NCBI GenBank assembly: GCA_021232515.1
Contig: JAJPOQ010000022.1
Span: forward strand, 1-64,000
Length of the DNA: 64,000 nt
Reading direction: 5' to 3'
From: Lentisphaeraceae bacterium
Lineage (GTDB): Bacteria; Verrucomicrobiota; Lentisphaeria; Lentisphaerales; Lentisphaeraceae
Below the pieces are notes generated by a model. The model had not been told where the DNA came from. It ran no database searches and saw nothing but the letters and a program-made list of their open reading frames with translations. Within the stretch, counting starts at the first letter, position 1. Every line of letters begins with the position of its first letter. A program made the position numbers and the translations under genes. Positions 45,175-53,557 of the stretch are shown here, piece by piece.

Positions 45175-46212
45175 ATGGAAAACTCGACAGAACAAAGTCA
45201 AAAAGGTAAAAACGTCTTTATGACTATGGTCGGATTGCTTGGACTAAATGCAGAAGTTAAAGATAAAGCTTCTGGCAAGAATATTATTCTAAGCGTAAGC
45301 ACAGATGAACCAGGACGCCTTATCGGTAGAAACGGTTCTTCTCTAGACAGCGTTGGTCTATTGATGAATAGAATCCTTCGCAAAGAAGACAATACTTTCC
45401 CGAAAGTGATCATCGATGTTGATGGTTACGACAAGAGATCTAAAAATGATCGTCGCAAAAAGAGAAGCAAAGCAAATCCAAAAGCTCAAAAGAATACAGA
45501 AAAGACTGTAGTTATGAGTGAAGAAGCTGCTGAGCATGAAATCAATCTTTATGTAGATGACGAATCAGGTAAAGTAGATCCGATCACGACTGTTGCTCCT
45601 GGTGAGCAGGAGAGAAAAGCTGGTCGCGATAACAACCGTCGTAACAGTCGTCGCGATAACAATCGCAACAACAACCGTCGTAACAGTCGTCGCGATAACA
45701 ATCGCAACAACAATACTGACTCTAAGCCGGCAGCTAAACAAGAAGCACCTAATGCTGATGTAAAGCAGGAAGCTCCGAAGGCTCCAGCTAAACAGGAAGC
45801 GCCTAAAGCTGACTCTAAGCCAGCCGCAGTTAAGCAGGAAGCTCCAAAGGCTCCAGCGAGACAGGAAGCACCTAAAGCTGACTCTAAGCCGGCCGTAGCT
45901 AAGCAAGAAGCTTCTGTTCAGGTTGCAGAAAAACCAGTTAAGCAGGAAGCTCCAAAAGCTCCAGCTAAACAGGAAGCGCCTAAAGCTGACTCGAAGCCTA
46001 AGTCTTCTCCAAATAGACTTCAAATGCAGTGCCGAAATGCTGCTAAAGAAGTTAAGCGTTGGGGTGAGGATGTACTTCTTCCGCCATTATCTCAAGATGA
46101 TTGCGATAAAGCTATCCAGCACTTTGCAAATGATAAGGAAATCAAAGCTCAAATCGACAACTCTAAGAGTTCTGGCGATAAGAAAAGAGTACGCCTTACA
46201 ACAGCAAAGTAG
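45175..46212 (+). CDS. jag: Jag/KhpB-like RNA-binding protein with long low-complexity insert
   Basis: 345 residues, position after yidC. The N-terminal part is a KH domain (PGRLIGRNGSSLDSVGLLMNRIL, about 40-75). The C-terminal 60 residues (MQCRNAAKEVKRWGEDVLLPPLSQDDCDKAIQHF) correspond to R3H but the core R-x-x-x-H reads K-x-x-x-H. Between them (about 150-275) lies a repetitive Arg/Asn- and then Lys/Gln/Glu/Ala/Pro-rich insert, which is unusual for Jag. Jag binds RNA and helps control cell-wall growth in other phyla. It ends at a strong terminator. Confidence 0.85.
   Translation: MENSTEQSQKGKNVFMTMVGLLGLNAEVKDKASGKNIILSVSTDEPGRLIGRNGSSLDSVGLLMNRILRKEDNTFPKVIIDVDGYDKRSKNDRRKKRSKANPKAQKNTEKTVVMSEEAAEHEINLYVDDESGKVDPITTVAPGEQERKAGRDNNRRNSRRDNNRNNNRRNSRRDNNRNNNTDSKPAAKQEAPNADVKQEAPKAPAKQEAPKADSKPAAVKQEAPKAPARQEAPKADSKPAVAKQEASVQVAEKPVKQEAPKAPAKQEAPKADSKPKSSPNRLQMQCRNAAKEVKRWGEDVLLPPLSQDDCDKAIQHFANDKEIKAQIDNSKSSGDKKRVRLTTAK
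45631..45708 (+). repeat. Exact 39-bp tandem duplication in jag (Arg/Asn-rich repeat)
   Basis: Two exact copies at 45631-45669 and 45670-45708, in frame (13 codons), encoding NNRRNSRRDNNRN-type repeats. It is a coding repeat and not a CRISPR array, since copies abut with no spacers. Strand slippage could change repeat number. Confidence 0.9.
45721..46002 (+). repeat. KQEAPKA low-complexity repeats in jag
   Basis: Encodes at least six diverged copies of KQEAPKA joined by PAK, DSKPA or VAEKP variants. The repeats are imperfect at the nucleotide level, so selection appears to act on the composition. Together with the Arg/Asn repeat they form a flexible, highly charged linker between the KH and R3H-like domains. 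Confidence 0.85.
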
Positions 46213-46231
46213 TTTTTAGAAAATACTTTCT

Positions 46232-46264
46232 ATCCCGTCAATTTATTTTGGCGGGATTTTTTTT
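46232..46264 (+). terminator. Rho-independent terminator of the rpmH-jag cluster
   Basis: Arms ATCCCGTCA (46232-46240) and TGGCGGGAT (46249-46257) pair over 9 bp with one G-U, loop of 8 bases, and a T-run to 46264. It begins 20 bases after the jag stop. Confidence 0.9.
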
Positions 46265-46375
46265 GTCTTGATTCGATAAAGTTTGAGTTCAATAAAGCAG
46301 CGAAATCATTGCAATTCCACCTGAAAAACTCTAGTCTTTATACGGGTGGAATACGATTTGAGATTAGTGGTTATT

Positions 46376-49177
46376 GTGAAAAAATTATTAAGACTAGTCT
46401 TTTTTTTAAGCTTATACTCTGCGAATGCAGAGTTGAGTTTGACAGAAGATGAAAAAGCTTGGCTTCAAGATCATCCTATTATTCGTGTCGCGAATGAAGA
46501 TGATTGGCCACCTTTTGATTATAGCTTAAATGACGAGCCGAAAGGTCTTGTCATTAGTTATATGAACTTGGTGGCAGAAAGTCTCAATGTCAGGTTCGAG
46601 TATATAAATGGCTTTAAGTGGAATGATCTTCTGGCAAAAGCTAAGGCCAAAGAGATAGATGTTCTTCCATGCCTTTGGTACGCCAAAGAAAGAGAAGAAT
46701 TCTTTCATTACACCAAACCTTATACTTCAAACCCTCAAGTTATTGTCGTAAATTCTCGAAATAAACAAACTGTTGATCTCGCAGGCCTGTCAGGCAAGAA
46801 AGTCGCTATGATTGAAGGCTATGCAGTTAAAAATAAAATCTTGAAGGCAAACCCGGATTTAGTGCCAGTCATGGTGAAGTCCCCTCTAGAAGCTTTGCTG
46901 TTGGTGAATTTGGGCTCTGCAGACGCTTACATAGATAGCTTGGGTGTTGTTAGTTATGAAACTAATAAAAACTTTTTAACTGGGATTAAAATAGCCAGTA
47001 GCTTAAAAATTCCAGGTGTCGAAAACCTTAATAACCTTCATGTTGGTGTTCGTAAAGACTGGCCACTTTTTACTTCAATTGTGCAAAAAGCCCTAGATAG
47101 CATAACGCCATCAGAAAAAGCAGCTATCAGAGACAGGTGGCTTATGAAGGTTCAACAAGAGGGGATCACTAAGTTTGAGTTACTTGCTGCAGAAAAGGTT
47201 TTTCTTAAGAAATTTCCAAAGTTAAAAGTCGGTGTCCTTGGAGATTTGGCACCAATTCAGTTTTTTAGTCAAGCTAGCCGCCAAAAAGGAATCATTCAGG
47301 ATCATTTGCTAGACTTTGAGAAGCAAAGTAAAACAATTCAAGCTTCGGTAGAGTATAGTAAGGTTAGTGAGCTTCTTAGTAATTTAAAAGAGAATAAGCT
47401 AAACCTAGTTTCATTGCCACAGTATGAGCTGCCCGAAGACGCATCTTTGGTGTCATCTAGACCGATCGTGTCTCTTCCATTAGTTATAGTTACGAATAGA
47501 AAAAAGGGTTTGGTTCGGGACTTAAGCTTACTTGAGCAAGAAAAAGTTGCGATGACCAGTAAAGCACTTGCGAGAAAATTTAGCTCAACAGGAACGACTC
47601 TTAATAAGATTGAGGTATATGATTCGGTTCGGGCAGGATTGGATGCTCTGGCGAAAGGTGAAGTAAAAGCATATTGTGGCGACTTAGCGACGGTAACCTA
47701 TACTTTGCAATTAATTAATTCTCAGGACTTAGTTATCTCCAATAGTTTGCCGCAAAATTTAGATATAGTTTTAGTCGCTACAACAGAACATGAAGAACTC
47801 ATAAGTATCGCAAATAGATACATAGCTTCAATCCCAGAGGAAGATAAGACTGAGATAGAGCATAAATGGCTGAATGTTTTTGTTGATCGAGATTTTAGAT
47901 TTATCGATTATTGGAAAGAGATAATAGTTTCTAGTGTTTTGTTGGTGGCATTGATTTTAGGTTTTATCTTTTGGAATAGAAGTCTCTCGAAAGAAATTAG
48001 TGAACGATTGAAAGTAGAGTCTTCACTTGTGGAAGCCCGAGAGAGAGCCGAAAAGAGTGACGCCGCAAAAAGTGAATTTCTAGCGATGATGAGCCATGAA
48101 ATAAGAACTCCTTTAAATGGTATTATTGGTATGAGTCAACTTTTGGAGGAAACAGAATTAGATGTTGACCAAAAAAAGCAATGTAAGGTCATTGTGAGTT
48201 CAGGGAATGCTTTACTTTCGATTATCAACGACATCTTAGACTTCTCTAAAATAGAGGCCGGTAAGATGACTATTGAGGCTCATACATTTGAATTAAAAGA
48301 GCTTTTGGAAAGTGTGGTCGATTTATATACAAGTATAGCAGGGGACAAGGGTCTAAAGTTATTTTTGGAGTATGACGAACAACTATTCTCCTTCTATAAG
48401 TCTGACGAGTATAGATTGAGACAGGTGTTACTGAACTTAGTAAGCAACTCAATTAAGTTTACAGAGCATGGAGCTGTGACTATAAAAGCAGCTCTAGTGA
48501 AAAGTGAATCTAATCAAGAGCGAGTTCGCCTTTCGGTAAATGACACCGGTATTGGAATTTCTAAAGATGCTCAAGAAAAGCTTTTTCAGAAATTTACTCA
48601 AGCTGACCTAAGTACGACGAGAAAGTATGGTGGAACAGGTTTAGGATTGTCCATTTGTAAGAATATTGTTGAGCTTTTAGGCGGAGAAGTATCGGTTAAA
48701 AGTGAAGTGAATAAAGGTAGCAGTTTTTATTTTGATATAGATCTGCCAAAAGCCGCAGTACAGTCAGATCGACAAGAAGAAGTTAGTGACGAAGACTTTA
48801 TAGGATTTAAGGTTTTACTAGTTGAGGACAATAGAGTCAATCAGCAGATCGCCAAAAAGTTTTTAATCACTCTTGGAGTCTCGGTGGATATAGCTGAGAA
48901 TGGTTTGAAGGCTGTGGATTACTTAGAAGAGAATCAAGTTGATTTAGTTTTTATGGATTGCCATATGCCAGAAATGGATGGCTTTGAGGCTACTCAGAAA
49001 ATAAGGCAGAGTTTGAAATTAAAGGATTTATTTATCGTAGCTTTGACTGCAAATGTCCAAAAATCTGATAAAGATAAGTGCTTGGCTGCAGGTATGAATG
49101 ACTTCTTGACAAAGCCATTTACTAAAGAAACTTTGAGAGAAATGGTTAAAAAATATGTTTTGTTGGCTAGAGGCTAA
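46376..49177 (+). CDS. BvgS-like hybrid sensor histidine kinase with two periplasmic solute-binding domains
   Basis: Start at GTG 46376 gives the signal KKLLRLVFFLSLYSANA; other possible starts (GTG 46346, TTG 46358, GTG 46367) add up to ten residues. About 933 residues. Two type-3 solute-binding (SBP_bac_3) domains are in tandem (about 30-260 and 275-500), then a transmembrane helix (about 525-545), HisKA with His574 in MSHEIRTPLNGII, a HATPase (SNSIKFTEHG, DTGIGIS, GGTGLGLSI) and a receiver with Asp861 in FMDCHMPEMDG. No HPt domain or DNA-binding partner is in the window, so phosphotransfer must go elsewhere. The periplasmic domains bind amino acids or similar small ligands in relatives. 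Confidence 0.92.
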   Translation: MKKLLRLVFFLSLYSANAELSLTEDEKAWLQDHPIIRVANEDDWPPFDYSLNDEPKGLVISYMNLVAESLNVRFEYINGFKWNDLLAKAKAKEIDVLPCLWYAKEREEFFHYTKPYTSNPQVIVVNSRNKQTVDLAGLSGKKVAMIEGYAVKNKILKANPDLVPVMVKSPLEALLLVNLGSADAYIDSLGVVSYETNKNFLTGIKIASSLKIPGVENLNNLHVGVRKDWPLFTSIVQKALDSITPSEKAAIRDRWLMKVQQEGITKFELLAAEKVFLKKFPKLKVGVLGDLAPIQFFSQASRQKGIIQDHLLDFEKQSKTIQASVEYSKVSELLSNLKENKLNLVSLPQYELPEDASLVSSRPIVSLPLVIVTNRKKGLVRDLSLLEQEKVAMTSKALARKFSSTGTTLNKIEVYDSVRAGLDALAKGEVKAYCGDLATVTYTLQLINSQDLVISNSLPQNLDIVLVATTEHEELISIANRYIASIPEEDKTEIEHKWLNVFVDRDFRFIDYWKEIIVSSVLLVALILGFIFWNRSLSKEISERLKVESSLVEARERAEKSDAAKSEFLAMMSHEIRTPLNGIIGMSQLLEETELDVDQKKQCKVIVSSGNALLSIINDILDFSKIEAGKMTIEAHTFELKELLESVVDLYTSIAGDKGLKLFLEYDEQLFSFYKSDEYRLRQVLLNLVSNSIKFTEHGAVTIKAALVKSESNQERVRLSVNDTGIGISKDAQEKLFQKFTQADLSTTRKYGGTGLGLSICKNIVELLGGEVSVKSEVNKGSSFYFDIDLPKAAVQSDRQEEVSDEDFIGFKVLLVEDNRVNQQIAKKFLITLGVSVDIAENGLKAVDYLEENQVDLVFMDCHMPEMDGFEATQKIRQSLKLKDLFIVALTANVQKSDKDKCLAAGMNDFLTKPFTKETLREMVKKYVLLARG

Positions 49178-49187
49178 TCGATAGTAT

Positions 49188-50444
49188 ATGAGGAAGTTAG
49201 GCGCGACAGAACACCTTTGGAAAAGAATGGGAGAGTTGGATTCAAACAACTTTGTCATGGTAGCCAAAGTTTCAGGGGACGTAGATGTTTCAAAGTTGAA
49301 AGCTGCACTTTGCTCTATTGTTGAGAATCAAATTACCCTTAGACTAAAGCTAATTGATGATGGTGGTTGTCCCTCTTTTGAAGATCAAGGCTTTTTTCGC
49401 CCAGAACTTATAGAGAAAGAAATGGCAGAGGAAGAACTAAACCATTTTCTCGAAACCCAATTAAATGAAAGTATCCCTGTAGACTGTTTTCCTTTGTGGT
49501 GTTTTCATATGGTAAGGTGTTCTCGATTTACTTACTTTGTGTTGACTTTTAATCACATGATCTCCGATGGCCGTTCCGGCTCTTTGTTTTTTAAGTATTT
49601 ATTAAAAACCTTAAATTCTGTTGATTATGTCATACCACGCTCGGAAGAACTTCCTCCTTTTGAAGATGAGCTTTCTAGTAAAAAAGGAATTTTTTATGAT
49701 CTCTTTTGCTACTTTAGAGCACTGAAAAACTATATTTTTGGAATGACTAAACAATGGTACAAATTAGACTCTAAAAAAACAGGACATCATGGAACTGGAC
49801 TTATAACTCGTGAATTACCATTGGAAAAAGTTTCAAATGTATTAAAAGTCTGTAGAGAGAACGATGTAACTATATCAGCAGCCTTATCTGCTGTTTTAGC
49901 GGAATCGTTAGCACTCTCTAAGGATCGAAATGTTGGAGTTTCACTAGCTGCGGATATGAGACCTTTATTAGAACGATCGCGATCATCAGAAATAGGTTAC
50001 TTTGTTTCAACTTTAGACTTAGTTAAGCCGGCAAGTTTTGAAAAGAGTTTTTGGCCTTTAGCTAAGAATATGAAAGTTCAGATTGATTTATGTTTCACTA
50101 AAGGGCAAGCCAGGTTTGATGGATTAATTAAACGCTTAGCCTTAGCGTTCATTAAGAAACAAGATTCCTTTAAGAAAGTAATTAAAAAGTCTGTCAATAA
50201 TACGGTTTTATTAACAAACCTTGGCCGGTTAGATCTCGCGAGTTCATACGAAGAATTGACCTTACACAGATGTTACCATGTTCCTTCTGTCCATTTGATT
50301 GAGATTCCTTTCATAGCAGTAGCAACGGTTACTTTCGATGATGCCATGATAATGAATTTCTCTTACCCCAAGGCATTAATTCCCTTAGAGGACGTAGAAA
50401 CATATGCCGATAATTGTATCGCTATGCTTCATGAACTTGTCTAA
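49188..50444 (+). CDS. Condensation/PapA-like acyltransferase
   Basis: 418 residues. The catalytic motif N-H-M-I-S-D-G (His123, Asp127) corresponds to HHxxxDG of condensation-type, PapA and wax ester/DGAT acyltransferases, with the first His replaced by Asn. Further support: SLAADMRPLLERSRSSEIGYFVS (the D-M-R-P region seen in alcohol acyltransferase-like families) and NTVLLTNLGRLDL near the C-terminus. It probably transfers an acyl group to an alcohol or amine in the cytoplasm, perhaps for lipid or small-molecule synthesis. Starts ten bases after the kinase stop, so it may be co-transcribed. Confidence 0.8.
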   Translation: MRKLGATEHLWKRMGELDSNNFVMVAKVSGDVDVSKLKAALCSIVENQITLRLKLIDDGGCPSFEDQGFFRPELIEKEMAEEELNHFLETQLNESIPVDCFPLWCFHMVRCSRFTYFVLTFNHMISDGRSGSLFFKYLLKTLNSVDYVIPRSEELPPFEDELSSKKGIFYDLFCYFRALKNYIFGMTKQWYKLDSKKTGHHGTGLITRELPLEKVSNVLKVCRENDVTISAALSAVLAESLALSKDRNVGVSLAADMRPLLERSRSSEIGYFVSTLDLVKPASFEKSFWPLAKNMKVQIDLCFTKGQARFDGLIKRLALAFIKKQDSFKKVIKKSVNNTVLLTNLGRLDLASSYEELTLHRCYHVPSVHLIEIPFIAVATVTFDDAMIMNFSYPKALIPLEDVETYADNCIAMLHELV

Positions 50445-50449
50445 GTTAT

Positions 50450-50477
50450 TTGACAGAAAGTAGATTCCTCTTAGATT
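50450..50477 (+). promoter_or_regulatory. Possible promoter before the 137-residue unknown gene
   Basis: TTGACA (50450-50455) and TAGATT (50472-50477) are 16 bases apart, starting right after the PapA-like stop; transcription would start about 15-20 bases before the ATG at 50502. The -10 match is weak. Confidence 0.35.
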
Positions 50478-50501
50478 AGGCCAAAAATTTTGAGAGTGGA
50501 T

Positions 50502-50912
50502 ATGACTGCAGAAGAATATGTCGAAAACCAATGTGAAGCCTTTCATAAGACTTGTGAAGATATGGCTTATAAAGTCGACTTCGGCTATGAGCTTAGTAGT
50601 CTCGAGAAGCTAGATGACGTAAAATGGGCACTTTGGCCAGATGATGTGCCGGTGGAGCTTGGAAGTGCTATAGCTATCATGTGGGCTGCATTTTTTACAA
50701 AGATTTTAGCAAATACATATATTTCAAAATGGACCGTTGATCCTCAGTCGAAAACACCTTCACTAATTCTAAAGTGTGGTGGTAAAGGCCTTCAAGTAAA
50801 AAGTGTTCTTATAGCAACACATGCATTTAATGAAGGCAAAAGTTATGTAGACTTCTGGTCCGAGCTAAAAAAGACTTTGGATGAGGCAGGAGCTGAACTC
50901 AAGCCTCAGTAG
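50502..50912 (+). CDS. Unknown soluble protein
   Basis: 137 residues from ATG 50502 (MTAEEYVENQCEAF); a TTG at 50490 also reads in frame. No signal peptide. The centre has VELGSAIAIMWAAFFTKIL followed by KWTVDPQSKTPSLIL and VLIATHAFNEGKSYVDFWSEL, a pattern that resembles small uncharacterised proteins ('L-G-x-x-x-A-W-G-x-x-x-G-E'-like) without a known function. Converges on the sulfatase gene with a 2-base gap. Confidence 0.6.
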   Translation: MTAEEYVENQCEAFHKTCEDMAYKVDFGYELSSLEKLDDVKWALWPDDVPVELGSAIAIMWAAFFTKILANTYISKWTVDPQSKTPSLILKCGGKGLQVKSVLIATHAFNEGKSYVDFWSELKKTLDEAGAELKPQ

Positions 50913-50914
50913 AA

Positions 50915-52300
50915 TTATTTGCTCTTGTACTTTGGGTTTTGCTTAGTCGGTACGGGAGCATTAATTGACTTGCGCCAATCGTAGAGCATTTTCTTTAATT
51001 CTGAAACCTTTTCTGGCATGCTGTTTACCAGATTGTTCGTTTCGCCTTTATCTTTACTAAGGTCATAAAGCTCAAACTTTCCATCTTCGAAGTACTCATG
51101 GAGTTTCCACTTGCCAAATCTCATGGCAGAACCAGGTCGAGTTCTAAATAATGGATCTCGAGCTTGGTCTTTCTTACCATTATAGGCTTGAAGGTAAATA
51201 GGAAAGTGCCAAAAGAGAGAACGGTTTTTGAGTTTTTTCTTACCAGTTACTAGAGGTAGAAGACTAACACCATCGAGAATTTTACTCTCAGGTTTCTGCA
51301 TATTTGCAACTTCCAGAAAAGTTGGGAAGAGGTCAATTGTGCAGACTAGCGAATCATTTGTAGTTCCAGGTTTGATTTTATTAGGCCAAGAAATGATAAA
51401 TGGCTCTCTTATTCCCCCCTCATAGTAAGATCCTTTTCCGGCTCTATAAGGAGTTTGTGGCGATATAGAGCGGATGCCACCATTGTCAGAGGATAAGACT
51501 ATAAGAGTGTTTTTAACTATACCTTCAGTTTTTAAGGCTTCTAAAACTCTACCAACTTCGGTATCGAAGTTTTCTACCATAGAGGCATAGTCTGCATTTA
51601 TATCTTTGCCCTTGTAGTTCACCATGTATTTGTCAACTTTTTGGATTGGTGTATGCACGGAGTACGGAGAAAAATGAATGAACATCGGTGAGGATTTATT
51701 TTCTTTAATAAATTCGATGGCCTGATCTGCATAAACAACCATTCTATGTGTGTTCTTGGGATACTTGTCAGACCATTTAGCCATAACTTTTTGAGTCCAC
51801 GGAGAAAAGTATCCTCCACCATTTGGACTACCTGCAGTATCACCACCGATATTCACATCGAATCCTTGAGTTAAGGGATCTTTACCTAAGTGATACTTCC
51901 CAAGATGAATAGTCTTATATCCAGCGTCCTTCATGGCTTCAGCCATAGTCCAGACCTTCTCATCCAGATATTGAGTGTTCTTTATAGGAATAAGTTTGCG
52001 TTGGTGAGCTTTTCCTCTTTCGGAAGAACCTACTGTATAAACACCATGCCGAGCACTCCATTGACCAGTATGAACACAAGCGCGACTTGGGGCACAGTTG
52101 GCTGAAGGAGCATAAGCTTCAGTGAAAATCATACCACTTTGAGCTAGTCGGTTGATGTTGGGTGTTCTAAAGAGTGAGTTATTGTAGCCAACATCCATGA
52201 CTCCGAGGTCATCTGCATTTATATAAAGAATGTGAGGTTTTTCTTCGGCAAAACTAACTATCGTAAGTAGGAGAAAGCTGTATAGAAGAGTTAGACGCAT
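50915..52300 (-). CDS. Secreted sulfatase (formylglycine type, N-A-C-A-P-S-R)
   Basis: 461 residues from ATG 52300 (MRLTLLYSFLLLTIVSFA, AGGT upstream); the extra ten residues to 52330 are unlikely. Metal ligands ADDLGVMD (Asp30-Asp31), the formylglycine motif C69-A-P-S-R-A (type C-x-P-S-R), the substrate/metal region NGGGYFSPWTQK and SSDNGGIRS. It is an S1-family arylsulfatase-type enzyme. The Cys needs oxidation by a maturation enzyme, which is not in this window. Likely acts on sulfated polysaccharide in the periplasm. Confidence 0.93.
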   Translation of the reverse strand: MRLTLLYSFLLLTIVSFAEEKPHILYINADDLGVMDVGYNNSLFRTPNINRLAQSGMIFTEAYAPSANCAPSRACVHTGQWSARHGVYTVGSSERGKAHQRKLIPIKNTQYLDEKVWTMAEAMKDAGYKTIHLGKYHLGKDPLTQGFDVNIGGDTAGSPNGGGYFSPWTQKVMAKWSDKYPKNTHRMVVYADQAIEFIKENKSSPMFIHFSPYSVHTPIQKVDKYMVNYKGKDINADYASMVENFDTEVGRVLEALKTEGIVKNTLIVLSSDNGGIRSISPQTPYRAGKGSYYEGGIREPFIISWPNKIKPGTTNDSLVCTIDLFPTFLEVANMQKPESKILDGVSLLPLVTGKKKLKNRSLFWHFPIYLQAYNGKKDQARDPLFRTRPGSAMRFGKWKLHEYFEDGKFELYDLSKDKGETNNLVNSMPEKVSELKKMLYDWRKSINAPVPTKQNPKYKSK

Positions 52301-52623
52301 GTCATACCTGTTTGGATTAAAATCGTTCATTGTTTAGTTATATATACTTATACTTTTTATTGCTCATTTCCTTTCACTTATTTTTTACATAAAGTGAAAA
52401 ATAAAACTATTACTTCCAAAAAAAATCTTAGGTTTCCCATATTTATATAGTCGTGTACTATAACTATACATTTGGGTAGTATATGTCTCTGAAATTTGCT
52501 ATTTGAAAATATTAGTTAATATAAGTTTATTTTGTTAAGATTTTAAATATAAGATAGTTATGTATAATATGATCTCTTTGGAGTGAGACTTTCTATGTGA
52601 TATCCAAGAATAAGGAGAATCAA
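52301..52623. other. A+T-rich intergenic region between divergent sulfatase and response regulator
   Basis: No gene was seen on either strand. An 8-bp inverted repeat, TTTCACTT/AAGTGAAA (52372-52379, 52392-52399, 12-base spacer), sits about 75 bases before the sulfatase start. A TATAG/CTATA palindrome occurs at 52446-52462. TATAAT at 52563-52568 is a fair -10 for the response regulator, whose start has AAGGAG. Confidence 0.5.
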
Positions 52624-53034
52624 ATGAAAGTAATGGTTGTTGAAGACGGTACGATGGTTAGGCGTTTATTATGTGAATACCTAAGAAAACTTGATGTCGA
52701 TGAAGTTGTTGAATGCGAAAATGGACAGCAAGCTCTTGACCATATTGCGGAGAATTCGGGAGAAAGGTTATCGGCTATTTTTCTAGATATAAATATGAAT
52801 GGGATGAATGGGATGGAATTTTTAAAAGAATTTACCTTTAAGTCAATTTATCAAGATATTCCCATATTTGTCATCACTGGAGATGCCTGTAAAGAAAAGC
52901 TTAAAACTTGTTTTAGGTATGAGATATATAGCTATATCGAAAAGCCTTTTGACTTCAAACAAATTCAAGATTGCGTGTCTATTTCAAGAAGAATAGAGTC
53001 TGCGGATAGTACTCTAGCCGAAACTTATTATTAA
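52624..53034 (+). CDS. Single-domain CheY-like response regulator
   Basis: 136 residues from ATG 52624 (MKVMVVEDGTMVRRLL) preceded by AAGGAG; the nine residues upstream to 52597 lack a ribosome site. Receiver signature: Glu7-Asp8, phospho-acceptor Asp55 in FLDINMNG, Thr85 in ITGD and Lys107 in EKPF. No output domain. No histidine kinase is adjacent. It converges on another single-domain receiver with a 3-base gap. Confidence 0.9.
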   Translation: MKVMVVEDGTMVRRLLCEYLRKLDVDEVVECENGQQALDHIAENSGERLSAIFLDINMNGMNGMEFLKEFTFKSIYQDIPIFVITGDACKEKLKTCFRYEIYSYIEKPFDFKQIQDCVSISRRIESADSTLAETYY

Positions 53035-53037
53035 CGC

Positions 53038-53463
53038 TTAAAGTTCATCAAAACCATTTTCTTGAAGCTTCTTAAGTAAGGTTGGAGAGACGCCGGCATC
53101 GCGGTCTATTAGTTTCTCAACCTTATTGATAAGTGAATCCGGCTGGAAGGGTTTCACTATGTAGTTACTCGCACCACCTTTTATTGCCTCTGTGACTCTC
53201 TCTTTCTCTGCAACAGAAGAGCACATAAGGACGGGGATAGCCTTATAGTTGTCATTTTCTTTTAATTCTTTTAGCGTTTCTATACCATCCATTTTCGGCA
53301 TGTTCATGTCGAGAAGGATGATGTCAAAGTTGTGATCCTTTTCTAATAGATCCAAGGCTTCTACACCGTTTGAAGCTTGCTCACTAGATATGTCTATATC
53401 GTTTAAAATATTGCGCTGAATCTTCTTCATTGTCGAAGAATCATCTATTAGTAGTGCCCTCAT
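53038..53463 (-). CDS. Single-domain CheY-like response regulator with C-terminal helix
   Basis: 141 residues. Asp7-Asp8, phospho-acceptor Asp52 in LLDMNMPKMDG, Ser82 in CSSV and Lys104 in VKPF are all in place. A helical extension (VSPTLLKKLQENGFDEL) after the domain could dock to a partner. It is closest to CheY-like regulators of the 'MRALLIDDSSTMKKIQ' type found beside type IV pilus or chemotaxis systems; none is in this window. The convergent pair suggests two related signalling inputs. Confidence 0.9.
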   Translation of the reverse strand: MRALLIDDSSTMKKIQRNILNDIDISSEQASNGVEALDLLEKDHNFDIILLDMNMPKMDGIETLKELKENDNYKAIPVLMCSSVAEKERVTEAIKGGASNYIVKPFQPDSLINKVEKLIDRDAGVSPTLLKKLQENGFDEL

Positions 53464-53557
53464 AGTTATGCCCGAATAAAGTTCATATGTTGTATTAAGT
53501 TAAAACTTTATAAGGTTTAAATCAAGTATATACCTTTTATATCAATGATTTATGTAT

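Noticed and set aside
45631-45708. Possible CRISPR-like repeat
   Set aside because: The 39-bp copies are directly adjacent without spacers and keep the reading frame of jag.
45565-46023. 152-residue frame on the minus strand rich in Phe/Leu/Arg
   Set aside because: It is the antisense shadow of the jag repeat tracts; its low-complexity sequence mirrors the repeats and no start signal precedes it.
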